From Dendrolimus kikuchii (Eukaryota > Arthropoda > Insecta > Lepidoptera > Lasiocampidae), in the NCBI GenBank assembly GCA_019925095.2, contig CM034392.1, positions 10,435,887 to 10,499,886 on the forward strand: a stretch of 64,000 bases of DNA, written 5' to 3'. The notes below the pieces were generated by a model. It searched no databases, had not been told where the DNA came from, and saw only the letters and a program-made list of their open reading frames with translations. This document shows, piece by piece, positions 42,672 through 53,478 of the stretch (positions are counted from its first letter, which is position 1; the number at the start of each line of letters is the position of its first letter). The position numbers were made by a program, and so were the translations under genes.

Positions 42672-42797
42672 ATTAAACTTTTACATACATACATACATAA
42701 CTTCACGCCAGTTCCCTTGCGGGGTAGGCACGAACAACAGAGCGCCATTTAGGCTTATTCTTACACACCTCACTCACCTCACCTCATTAAACTTTTA
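42672..42797 (-). mobile_element. LINE family B copy 5, only ~100 bp, 12-bp TSD
   Basis: (TACA)n tail and 'taacttcacgccagttccct' through 'ttcttacacacctcac'. The direct repeat 'attaaactttta' is at 42672-42683 and 42786-42797. At the 5' junction an extra 'tcacctcacctc' is present that other copies lack. The element sits a few bases after the end of RTE-like copy E5. Confidence 0.9.
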
Positions 42798-42889
42798 AAT
42801 TAGTGTAAATATGTTTATAGATACCTATTTTAATTGTACAGTCTTATTTTATTTCTTGCTCCACTTACATCGTCAGGTTAATTAAAAAA

Positions 42890-43035
42890 CATTTTTATAC
42901 TAAGTTGCCTGGAAGAGATCGCTTTTAGCAATAAGGCTGTATATTGTTTTTTGAAGAAGTATTTATTGCAATTATGCATTTTTTGGATTTTGTAATTTTG
43001 GTGAGAAATAAAGTGTTATCTATTTATGTATCTAT
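42890..43035 (+). mobile_element. LINE 3' end, family F copy 3
   Basis: 'gttgcctggaagagatcgct' then 'agcaataaggctgta' and 'gagaaataaagtgttatcta' with an imperfect CTAT tail. Confidence 0.75.
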
Positions 43036-43090
43036 AATAACAAATACGTCGTCGTTATGGCAATGCAAGAGAAGTTTCACTGGCACATGC

Positions 43091-43159
43091 ATAGATAAAA
43101 CTTGGACATATACATAGATAAAACTTGGACATATACATAGATAAAACTTGGACATATAC
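43091..43159 (+). repeat. 3 x 23-bp perfect tandem repeat
   Basis: Three exact copies of a 23-bp unit starting 'atagataaaacttggacata'. No spacer structure, so not CRISPR-like. Confidence 0.97.
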
Positions 43160-43179
43160 TAGCAATGATATAATTGTAA

Positions 43180-44131
<952 letters not shown>

Positions 44132-44832
44132 TTTAAATACTTCCGTGGTAAAATACTGAAACTCCTTTAATATAAATTTCCTTTTCCCCTGATAACGTCC
44201 ACATTCAATTGTATTAATTAATTGTTGAATGAAATAAGAGTCTGTAGACAGTTAAGCATATTCAACTCCTGAATAAATGAGAGGGATAGACCCTTTTGTT
44301 TCACTCTACAATTCTCACCCTCAAACAGTTGCCGGAGTTCATAAAAAATTACGATATTACAACTTTATGCGAGATGATCCTTTGCAATTCATGAATGAGT
44401 TCAATAAGCACTCATAACTACTTTAATACGAGTTTCTTTCTTGTATGATGTAAGTAAAAACTTAATCCAGAAAAATTGTTACATAAATGTTTTCACAATA
44501 CTTCGCCCATTTTCGTGGAGTCTTATTATTCGTAATACCAGTCAGGCTTTCTGGCTATTTGTTAGGTACGGCTATTTTGCTTTAAAACTATATTCCGATG
44601 AATGAATTCTGAATAAATACAGTGTTTACACTTTTTTTAGGTTTGTGTTTGTTCCGTCAATATTAGGAATTACTACATTTTATGCGTTTTACAGGAAAAC
44701 TAATATGTGTGAACCCTAGGTAAAAATTCGGTCAGAATGATATCGGACTAGTTGGTCATTTAAAACTCATTTTCTTCTGTCTTTCTGTATAGCATTATTG
44801 TTCCTAGAAACCCCTAACTGTCTATGGATAAA
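44132..44832. other. Unassigned AT-rich sequence
   Basis: Nothing recognised. Confidence 0.5.
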
Positions 44833-44835
44833 ACT

Positions 44836-45235
44836 TTTTTTTTTAATAATGAATAGGTTCGCGTTTGAATGACATTGCACCTGATGTCAGGTGAAAATGC
44901 AGTTTAAGGTGGAGCATGCTTACCTAGAAAATACTTTTTCACGCGAGACTTGAAGACACATAGATTGTAGTCTTCAGGAAAAGTAGACGACGGTAAAAAG
45001 TTCCAATCTTCAGCGGTGTATATGATAAAAGTGGAAGCATAGCGTTTCGTCCGCTTTGTTGGTATTTCCACCATATATCGGTGGCATGAGCGCGTACGTC
45101 TGCTTGTCCGGTGGTAAAATAGTGAGGGAGGAACCAATTCATGTAATTTCGTGGCACACTCACCGAAGTGTATCCTATAGAATACCAACTAGTGACTTTA
45201 ACTTCACAAAATGGTAATATATATATGGCCTCCAC
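44836..45235 (-). mobile_element. Jockey-clade LINE, RT protein C-terminus with 3' UTR and A tail
   Basis: The minus frame reads F-Y-R-I-H-F-G-E-C-A, F-Y-H-R-T-S-R-R, T-K-R-Y-A-S-T-F, W-N-F-L-P-S-S-T-F-P and F-K-S-R-V, ending L-G-K-H-A-P-P. All of these are typical of lepidopteran jockey-clade C-termini. The UTR has 'gtaagcatgctccacctta' and 'tcacctgacatcaggtgcaa' (minus), and the tail is the T-run at 44837-44846 on plus. The frame is open to the stop but the 5' part is absent. The frame 44939-45235 is a shadow. Confidence 0.88.
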
Positions 45236-45480
45236 ATGTACACGTAACTGGGAGAAAAAGAAAAATCAACAACTTTATAGTTCAAAGATTAGAATGGGAG
45301 GACACAATTTCTACGACTTTCGAAGTTAATACCCTGTTACTTAAGAAAGATGTAAAAAAATACAATTTAAAAAAAATTACTATCGATACTGCTTTTCTCT
45401 GTCTTTTACGATTTTACTACAAAATTGTATAACCGCATAAATATCACTAATTTTATTCATATCTATTAGAGGTTTAGACA
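45236..45480. other. Unassigned sequence
   Basis: A 73-codon plus frame (45211-45432) lacks a motif. Nothing else. Confidence 0.4.
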
Positions 45481-45484
45481 TGCA

Positions 45485-45800
45485 TTCTGCGAGACATAAT
45501 CATCATCCGAGCGTTAAATCCTGGTTGCGTTCGGAGCGTTCACTCCGACGCCCAGGGTACGCTTTCCTACTTTTTCTACTCCACTTCGCGCGGTCTTCGG
45601 CATCCCCCGTTTTGAGACCATTGGTACGCATGTCATCCTTCACAATGTCCAGCCGACATTTCTTGGGCCTTCCCCTTCGACCGGGACCTGGCGAAGGCGG
45701 CATGGCTAGACATTTGTTCCCCACATAATTAGCCGGTCTCCGTGAAACGTGGCCGTAGCAACGTAAGCGACACCCTTGCAGTTTATCTGATATGTCACGT
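45485..45800 (-). mobile_element. RTE/BovB-type LINE, RT protein C-terminus (second copy)
   Basis: The minus strand reads D-K-L-Q-G-C-R-L-R-C-Y-G-H-V-S-R-R, G-N-K-C-L-A-M-P-P-S-P-G-P, R-R-G-R-P-K-K-C, D-D-M-R-T-N-G-L, A-E-D-R-A-K-W, and a basic end. It is the same protein segment as 37841-38290 and better preserved. The plus frame 45480-45728 is its antisense. Confidence 0.9.
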
Positions 45801-46410
45801 TATGTCACATAACTCTGGCGATAACTTAATATACCAACATATTTAATAAAAGTTTCACAAGAGAAAAACGTCAAATATTTTAAGTTGCCTCATATAAATA
45901 ATATATTTTAATAACTAAAACATCAGTTCATCACAGCCTGTACTATCATTAAAATGGCCGCCCGACTTCGCTTTACAGATGGTGCTAAATTAAGACATAG
46001 TAGGTAATAAAATAGGGGCACTAAATAACGAGTCAGGTCAAATAGTGCTTGCAAATTAATTAGATACTTTCCATGTAGAGAACAGTAACTATGTTCGTAG
46101 TAATTCAATGGAACAGTTGTTTGCGACACAGCGCATGACTTAAGGAAATTGAGCACTATTTAGTGTGTTTATGACTGTAACTTTTCTTTATAGAGATATG
46201 CGGGGATTAAGCTTTATTTTAATTCTTGGTGAAAATTAGGTGATATATTTTATGTAATTATATTTTTAGGCATATATATATGTAAATAAAAATAATAATG
46301 AATGATTATGTAGAATATTGGTTTTGTTTACGCAATAATTGTGTTGTGTAGGAAACTTCAATTGGTTAGTATAATATGTTATTTTGGGTTTCGAGCTGAC
46401 AAAAATAAAA
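45801..46410. other. Unassigned AT-rich sequence
   Basis: The minus frame 45923-46156 has no motif. Nothing else. Confidence 0.45.
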
Positions 46411-46412
46411 AA

Positions 46413-46675
46413 ACTTCGTTTAAGAAAACCGGCTTCAAAAACTAAAAAGTATAAAATAACTTATTTCTAAAGCTATTATTATTAATATATATTATCTAAA
46501 ATATTTTAAAGTCGGTGCGAAGTGATTTTTGAAAAAATATAGTAATTTTTATGTTTTACTTTGCACCGACTTCAAGATGTTTTAGATAATATATATTAAT
46601 AATAATAGCTTTAGAAATAAGTTATTTTATACTTTTTAGTTTTTTAGTTTTTGAAGTCGGTTTTTTTAAACGAAG
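46413..46675. mobile_element. Fold-back element, family Q copy 2
   Basis: The outer ends 'acttcgtttaagaaaaccgg' and 'ggtttttttaaacgaagt' are inverse complements. The inner arms match family Q copy 1 almost base for base ('aaaaagtataaaataactta', 'taataatagctttagaaata'). Confidence 0.88.
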
Positions 46676-46747
46676 TTTTTTTTTTTATTTTATGTGTTAC
46701 TTTTTAGTGTCTAGTTATGTATGGGTAAACCTATGAAAGGTGCCGCG

Positions 46748-47158
46748 CTCCTTAAAAAATATAGGTCCTAAGAAACGGGAACAAAAAAATGTTCGTAAAA
46801 TGAAAACTACTGGGCCAAACTATGTTAAATTTTTAGGGGACAAAATGGCAACTATTCCGCATCAAACTAAACAAGAATCACGTAAATTGGATCATAAATC
46901 TCAGCGTAATCGGTGTACATATGAAACGGAATGGAAATTTTTTCATAAAAAATGTTCATAAAATGAAAACTACAAGGCCAAACTATGTCAAATTTTTAGG
47001 GAACCAAATGGAAACTATTCCGCGTCGAAAAAAAAAGAATCACGTAAATCGGATCATAAATCTCGGAGTAATCGGTGAACATACATAAAGAAAAAAAAAG
47101 AAAAAAAAAGATCCCAACGAATTGAGAACGTCCTCCTTTTTTGAAGTCGGTTAAAAAG
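46748..47158 (+). repeat. Two tandem ~163-bp units plus terminal 'gaagtcggtt'
   Basis: The unit 'atgttcgtaaaatgaaaact' starts at 46789 and again at 46952 ('atgttcataaaatgaaaact'). Both continue through 'aaactatgt(t/c)aaattttta', 'tattccgc' and 'atcataaatctc'. The block ends 'cctccttttttgaagtcggt', the same terminal string as family Q, so it may be the remaining interior and end of a larger parent transposon. The 73-codon frame is not a gene. Confidence 0.8.
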
Positions 47159-47204
47159 AATTTTGTTGCTTGGCGTCAGTAAAAAACCTAGAATTAATTT
47201 CATT

Positions 47205-47303
47205 CATGTTTTCATGTCTATTATCACGTCTGTTTCCAATGACGGTAGGCAAAGACCATGAATCTCCACTTGCAACGATCTTTACAAACATCTTTCGCTT
47301 CAT
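47205..47303 (-). mobile_element. LINE 3' end, family M copy 2
   Basis: 'tattatcacgtctgtttcca', 'aaagaccatgaatctccact' and 'catctttcgcttcatctact' match 7515-7605 block by block. Confidence 0.65.
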
Positions 47304-47307
47304 CTAC

Positions 47308-47440
47308 TTTCTTTATTGTACACAAAAAGTTTCCTATAAAACTATAAAATAATGGTGATGTACAAAGGCGAGCTAAACACTAAGACTTTTGTTCTAGCAA
47401 ATTTATGAGTCTAGTGAGAAGGAAAGAAATAAAATGTAGG
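47308..47440 (-). mobile_element. LINE 3' end, family L copy 2
   Basis: 'tttctttattgtacacaaaa', 'taatggtgatgtacaaaggc' and 'atttatgagtctagtgagaa' match 3838-3970. It directly abuts family M copy 2. Confidence 0.6.
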
Positions 47441-47600
47441 GTTGTATATACTAAAATATTTTTATGATTTATATAAATACAATATAAACATATTAAAAAA
47501 ATCCCAACACATACAGAATTAGAATATATACTATAGAAAATACACACATATCTATATTAGATACATAGACATAACATACATACATATTATATATAATACT
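47441..47600. other. Unassigned AT-rich sequence
   Basis: Nothing recognised. Confidence 0.5.
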
Positions 47601-47601
47601 A

Positions 47602-48015
47602 GGATATGCACGCGACGTCATCTACACTTGACTTGAAATTCCCGCGGGATTCCCGGGATACAAAATGCCTCAGCATTTGAAAAATAATGTAAGCTGTCGT
47701 TTTATTGAAAACTGTTTCGGAATAAGCTAACTTTTATGCACCCGAACAACTACAAACCGCTACCAGAAAAATTCCCACGAGATCCTCATGATAAAAAGTA
47801 GCGCAGATTTTATGTCTAAAAATTAGCTATCGATCAACGAAAATCGCATCGAAATCGACCTCGTAGTTTTTACGTGAATTCTGAAGAAACAGACAAAAGA
47901 CAAAGAAATCTAAAAAAAATGCATCGTGTTCTCTATCGTTTTATAGTCTATTCTAATTGTTTTTTTATATAGCTTCAATGTACAGACACAGCATGTTTAG
48001 AATTTTATAAATAAA
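47602..48015 (+). mobile_element. RTE-like tail element, family E copy 6
   Basis: Starts 'actaggatatgcacgcgacg', has 'gaaattcccgcgggattccc' and 'gcatcgaaatcgacctcgta', and ends 'tagcttcaatgtacagacac' with 'gtttagaattttataa'. Confidence 0.82.
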
Positions 48016-48049
48016 ATTTAAATATACAAGGATACTTTAAGCCAGATAG

Positions 48050-48140
48050 TGCTCTTAGTTTTTTTTTTTAAGCTGCTCTCCGATGAATTATCTAGGACTG
48101 TGTGAGGAAGGCGTTCCATACTCTAACTTATCATTAGGTT
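48050..48140. other. Short repeat-like stretch
   Basis: 'ctgtgtgaggaaggcgttcc' after a T-run resembles part of an interspersed repeat, with no second copy here. Confidence 0.3.
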
Positions 48141-48142
48141 AA

Positions 48143-48146
<4 letters not shown>

Positions 48147-48188
<42 letters not shown>

Positions 48189-48206
48189 GTGTGTGTGTGT
48201 GTGTAT
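48147..48206. repeat. (TA)n/(TG)n microsatellite
   Basis: ~18 TA units followed by ~8 TG units. Confidence 0.97.
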
Positions 48207-48289
48207 ATTTGCATATAGTTATATATTTATTATTAAAATGTAAGTAATCGTACAATAATTATATGTATACCACCATCGCCCATCCTAAT

Positions 48290-48427
48290 CAGCAATATTC
48301 TTGCTACGGGATGTCTGGAAGAGATCACTTTTTAGCGATAAGACCGCCCTTTGTACACAATTAGTATAATAATAGTTCGTAAGTTGTCTATAATGGTGTA
48401 CAATAAAGTGTTATCTATCTATCTAAT
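48290..48427 (+). mobile_element. LINE 3' end, family F copy 4, (CTAT)n tail
   Basis: 'gatgtctggaagagatcact' with 'tttagcgataagaccgccc' and 'gtgtacaataaagtgttatc' running into CTAT units. Confidence 0.8.
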
Positions 48428-48462
48428 ATTTCTTCGAAATATCTTCTATTTTTGATAATCTG

Positions 48463-48488
48463 TCTATATATATATATATATATATATG
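48463..48488. repeat. (TA)n microsatellite
   Basis: ~12 TA units. Confidence 0.9.
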
Positions 48489-49410
48489 TATACCTGAAAT
48501 CCACGTATATAGTGACTCATCATGATATTTCAGGAACTATAATATCTATAGACTTGAAATTTGTTATGGACCTTGTAGAACTGATTTTACGGCACGCGAA
48601 GAGGGCGGGTATCAGCTAGTGGTAAATACGTCGCCACCACACATTCTGTTGTGATAAACTATTGTTGTAATTCTATATTCAACCATCCTCTGTCTACGAA
48701 TCTAATTGAACCATGGATATGAAAGTTTCATACAAATTGAACGTAATAAATCAATACTTTATAAAGTTACGTGAAAAGTTCTTTCAACGGTAATTTTAGA
48801 ATCCATAATAGAAAATATTAGCCAGTTGTTACAATACGAAGTAAAAATAAAGTGAAAAGGCACGCGAGCCATTAAAGAACCTTAACGACTTCGATCAGAT
48901 GAATAAATGATTGAATTTTCAATTAAGATTAGAGAGGAAACGGAAGGCGAACTTTGTTGACAATTGTTAGGGTATCATTGAGAACAAGTGACGATTTTAG
49001 AATCGTTTCATTTCACTTTTGTACTAAAGCTCTCATTTCATATTTGATTTCTTCAGAAGAATAATTCGACAGTAATTTCAATAAAATATTATAATGACGG
49101 TAGTAACACCAGCAGCTAGGATCATTTTTTGATTATTTGATTGAAAATATATTTAATTTAATTATAATACGAATTTATTGTATTAGCTGGCAACAAAAAA
49201 ATATAAAGGACAGAAGTTTCATCATTTGGTTTTTTTGGTAGTTGTCGATATGGATATATATATACGTATGTAAAACTATTTTTAATCACATATATATAGT
49301 TCTTAAACATACTTCAGGAAAGTTCCTAAACAGTGCAAGTATTGTAATGAACAAAATCGGGAAAAAACAAAAATACATATCTTGCAATAAACTGTATATC
49401 TATACAATTC
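48489..49410. other. Unassigned, 0.9 kb
   Basis: 48490-48580 ('tcatgatatttcaggaacta', 'tatagacttgaaattt') looks like part of an RTE-like tail. The rest is unique here with no credible frame. Confidence 0.4.
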
Positions 49411-49655
49411 GCCAGGTGGTAGGGCATTTGCCCGACTGGATGGCTACCACCCCTGGTGTAAAGTATGTCGCCATAACAACCTCGAGTTCTGTTCCGGCAT
49501 TAGTGACCAGGTTCCGGTGACCCTTAAGAGAGCAGCAGCGCATTTGTAGCACCTTCGGTGTTGCAAATGTCCATAGGCGATGGTAACCGCTTTCCATTAA
49601 GTGGGCCGTCTGCCTGTCTGCTGAACTCCTGCAATTAAAAAAAAAATTAAAAAAT
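49411..49655 (+). mobile_element. SINE-like family A, copy A7, 5' truncated
   Basis: Begins inside the element at 'gccaggtggtagggcatttg' and runs to 'tgaactcctgcaattaaaaa'. 5' truncation with an intact A tail is what target-primed reverse transcription gives, and supports a retroposon rather than a DNA-transposon identity. Confidence 0.87.
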
Positions 49656-49774
49656 TTGAAAACATTTTTCATTTACAAGATAAAAGTCGAAATGGAACCT
49701 TAATATTTCTGTAGCTTCGTAAGATTTGTGCATTTAGTTAGTGTGAAGTTATTCATGGATAAAATTAATTTACG

Positions 49775-49882
49775 AATGAATGAATGAATATGCTTTATTG
49801 TGTTTTAAAAGATACAGTTACCAGAAATAACATTTTACAATACAATAGGCGGTATTATCGCTATTAACGATTTTTTCCAAAC
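49775..49882 (-). mobile_element. LINE 3' end, family F copy 5, (CATT)n tail
   Basis: On minus: 'aaaaaatcgttaatagcgat' with 'aataccgccta', then '...acaataaagcatattcattc' and CATT units (GAATGAATGAAT on plus at 49779-49790). Diverged core. Confidence 0.7.
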
Positions 49883-50026
49883 ACATACACAGACATTAAG
49901 AAATAATTTCTTTAAGAAAAATTTCACCGGGTGATTATTGGACCTTATACCCTGTACAACCCCAGCCCTTACTACAGCGGTTACGGTAGTTTGATCTACT
50001 CGTACACTATTAATAGATAACATTTT
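49883..50026. other. Unassigned sequence
   Basis: Nothing recognised. Confidence 0.5.
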
Positions 50027-50340
50027 ATCCGTGCAGGAACGGAGGAAGAATACAATTTCCTGCGGCCGGGCGGCCTGTCGTAAGAGGCGATAAAATCACT
50101 CACAGCCAGGTGGTAGGGTATTTGCTCGACTGGATGGCGACCACCCCTGGTCTAGAGTATGCCGCCATAATAACCTTGTGTTGTGTTCCGGCATTAGTGA
50201 CCGGGTTCCAGTCTCCATTAATAGAGCAGCAGCACATTGGTAGCATCTTTGGTGTTACAAATGTCCATAGGCGATGGTAACCGCTTTCCATCAGTTGGGC
50301 CGTCTGCCTGTCTGTTCAACTCATGTAATAAAAAAAATTA
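50027..50340 (+). mobile_element. SINE-like family A, copy A8, full length
   Basis: From 'atccgtgcaggaacggagga' to 'tgtaataaaaaaaatta'. The open frame seen in A1, A2, A4 and A9 is broken here by a single C-to-T change that makes a stop ('aggcgataaaatc' where others have 'aggcgacaaaaca'). No exact TSD seen. Confidence 0.88.
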
Positions 50341-51784
50341 AACAACTACTACTATTTTTTATTATAAGCAAAATCAAAATGTAGTAACTGTTAAAATCCA
50401 GCTAATAACATCGCTATTTTTTATGTTATAGCGGTTCATATCGCCGATGATTAAACGCACCTATCCAAAGCACTAAATAACTCGATAATATTGTAACACT
50501 GAACAACAGGCGTTCACAGTGTTTATATCATATTGCAATAATCAGACTATTCAGGAGAAATACATTTGCCATCGAGTGGAAGAGACAAAAAGTAAAAAGA
50601 AACTCTTAATGCATTTTTTCATTCACCTCAAGGCCTCTTACTTGGCATACAATTTGTACGCTAACCGATAAATATTTTTTGTGTGGTAAAAATTTAAAAT
50701 ATACGGCAAATTCATGATGTGTGTGTTTTCTTGGGCTTTGGGGCTGTTTGTTAAATATGATTATAATGATATTTTAACGTAAACTGGCTGTAATTTTATT
50801 CGTGATTTTATTTAAATACGACGTTTTGATCTCTTTTCGGCAGCCCTGATTATTCTGTGATCAGTTTTGTTTATAAATATATACATATATAGATTTCTAT
50901 AGTAATATTCCTAAAAGCATTTTCTCTATCATGATTTTAAACATATGCATAGTGATAAGACGAAAAAATGAACTATTATTTTACCATTATAAAAATAAAA
51001 TGTATGAGGATAATACATACTCGTATATATACATGTAGTTATGTATATATAATTTAGACACACAATAACAAACAATATATTTTGGTTTTGTTGTATTAAT
51101 TTCTTTTAAGTGCAATTTAATTCTTTATTAGTCCTTTCACATTAAACCATACTCATAATGAAGTTATCATAGACTAATTATATATCTAAGAGGAAATGAA
51201 TTAATTAAATATAACATATCTAATTATCTAATATCCCAAAATCTTATTTCAAATGTTAATAATATTTTTTATCTTTATTAAATGAAATAGCATTGAATTG
51301 ATAAATTCGTACTACCCTACATAAAGTCCGTCATATAAAAGGCCTCAAAGCTTTTTACGGAGCTTATTGAGTTTCCAATAACGGCCGATAATGAATATAG
51401 TATTGTCGTGGGCTAACCAAGTCTCATTTGTTATTCATAACCTTATATCCAAGCTTCAGCAACCTTTCACGCATCTGAAAAGGAATTATTTACTATCAAG
51501 AAAAATAGCTGTTTCGTTATGAGAGAAGTCTTTATTTATTGATTATATTAATGAATTATCGGAAATTATATTGTTATTACAGATTCTTATTCTTTTTAAT
51601 ATATAATTCTAAGAATAGGATTATTTTACTTTTAAAACACACAAGTAATTATGTGTCAACAGTTTATGATTTATTGGTTCTGTGTTCTCAGCCTTGCTCA
51701 TTAGTATGTATTTTAAATTTCTACTTTAACTCTAAATCAATAATATTTTATAAAATTGGTTAAGTGCCTGTAACAGTTGTTCCT
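50341..51784. other. Unassigned, 1.4 kb
   Basis: AT-rich, no repeat match. The plus frame 51539-51763 is AT-rich and motif-free. Confidence 0.45.
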
Positions 51785-52118
51785 ACTTTTCAGATGTCAG
51801 GCGCCGTGTTTTAATCGGATGTCGGCGCCTCTATTCATATTAGTAGGTTATCGGACACGATCGAAGCTGGAGCCGCGATATGTGTGTGCGCGATCTGCGA
51901 CAGAGAGCAACTAACAACAAGCGGAAGACAGAGGAACGGGGAGAGGGTTGTTGGACCTAACATCCCACATAATGTGAATAGTGTCATACTTACTCATAGG
52001 CGAACGAGATCTGACGGGATTTTTAAACGGACATAGAGGGCTGATAAAACACCCAATATTTCTTTTCGGCACCGGCAAAAAAACGGTGTCGGATAAACAT
52101 GAATTCATATAAAATGTT
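51785..52118. other. GC-richer unclassified patch
   Basis: 'tgtcaggcgccgtgttttaa', 'tgtcggcgcctctattcata' and 'ggaacggggagagggttgtt' stand out from the surroundings. A 65-codon minus frame (51911-52108) has no known motif. 'aggcgcc' and 'ggcgcct' near each other suggest a small inverted repeat. It is possibly a transposon end. Confidence 0.35.
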
Positions 52119-52119
52119 C

Positions 52120-52290
52120 CGCCACTAGAGCCGGCCCGAAACCTAATAAGTGGGAACGGGCTCTTAGTCCACGCACAATGAAGGTTCCTTTTCTTAATTT
52201 AATCACCCTATTGTAGAGCGACATACAGAATACACCTTCCAAACTTCATCTTCTGGACAGACGGACGAACAGGCAGGTATATATAATTTC
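52120..52290 (+). mobile_element. Repeat family K fragment
   Basis: 'gggctcttagtccacgcaca' then 'atgaaggttcc', and later 'tctggacagacggacgaaca', as in the family K repeat (which usually carries 'cagacggacagacgg'). Confidence 0.4.
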
Positions 52291-52978
52291 ATCTGACTAC
52301 GACACAATAAAACGGACAATTTCAAGCAAAATAATATGAAAAGTTTTACCAGAATCAAACTAATCTCTTGTATATTATACTGTTTTCTATTCTACCTATA
52401 AAGCTTTCATCTTAAATTACTTTACTAATGACGTACCAATGAATAATAAAGCTTATAATTATTATGACCAGAATTACTTTGAACCAGATCCGTGCCGTTT
52501 TTGAGAAGAATATAAACATTTAATTAAATGCTTTTTTAGAGTTTAGGTTTTAGTAGAGAGTCAAATGTCGAGAAGAAAATAAAATAGACCTGCGTTCCCT
52601 CAACGCAACCCTTCATTATATGGAAACTGCCAAGCACTTGACCAAGGTTTTGTTTTTTGAAAATAATTTAAGGAACTCGTCTTGAATTTAGTTCATTAAG
52701 TTTCTGAGTCGTTTTGCTCTAGGGAACAGCATTGCATTATAGATAGGTATTGTTCTTGGATCCTAGATAATTTTACTGTTTTATAATAAACGCATACTTT
52801 TCTCCTAAATTAGTAATAAATATAAAAAGTGTTTCTATGAATTCAGGTTGCTTTAAAAATATCCATAAATTAGTAAACACATACGTAACCGTTATTTCTG
52901 AAATCATTTATTACTCAGTACTTGTGCAGTTTGATTATATAAATAAATAAAATTTTATTTCATACCTACGTAACGATA
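52291..52978. other. Unassigned AT-rich sequence
   Basis: Nothing recognised. Confidence 0.5.
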
Positions 52979-53478
52979 CTATTGTTACGAGTTGCAGGAC
53001 TCGAATTAAAATGCCGTTGGAATGATTATAGAGTTTATTAGAACTATACAAACACGTATAACACAGGTACAAATATAACCGAACGCAACAAGTCCAAACG
53101 TAATGCAGAAGATCGTAAATTCAATAACACGCGCAAAGTCCGTTACTAAATAGATTACCAAATGTACACACGTCTTGCTTCGCTCGTGGTTATCGCTCGA
53201 CTGCCTCGTCCCTCAATCGAGACATTGCTTAGTACAGATGCAATATGTCTGCCCGGCCGCGTGGACCGAATTTCCTAGAATCAGTTTGTACTTTAAATCG
53301 GACACACCTGTCTAATGACTGCCATAAAAGATTACAATACACAATGGGCTGTTTTCTAATTACAATTTTTTAAACACAAAGTAAACAAAAGAAGTTCAAA
53401 TGCCGAAAGGTAATAAAATGTTTCTACAGGTATGCAGGTGTGAATTTGTCTTTGTCGGCGTCTAGATCGTAACACTAT
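52979..53478. mobile_element. Solo LTR, gypsy-like, ~492 bp with 4-bp TSD
   Basis: The element at 52983-53474 starts 'tgttacga' and ends 'tcgtaaca', an 8-bp perfect terminal inverted repeat with the TG...CA ends of LTRs. The direct repeat 'ctat' flanks it (52979-52982, 53475-53478). No internal gag/pol-like coding lies next to it and no second LTR is in the window. It therefore looks like a solo LTR left by recombination. The gypsy-like label comes from the terminus type and TSD length, not from coding. Confidence 0.72.

Noticed and set aside
43091..43159. Possible CRISPR-like array
   Set aside because: Units are directly adjacent with no spacers, and the DNA is clearly eukaryotic.
45480..45728. 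82-codon plus frame with Arg/Pro-rich sequence
   Set aside because: It is the antisense of the better-supported RTE/BovB-type C-terminus on minus.
46740..46961. 73-codon basic frame in the tandem block
   Set aside because: The second tandem unit does not preserve the frame; composition alone explains it.
51911..52108. 65-codon minus frame with Pro/Ser/Arg content in a GC-richer patch
   Set aside because: No motif, no splice sites placed sensibly, and the patch itself looks like a repeat edge.
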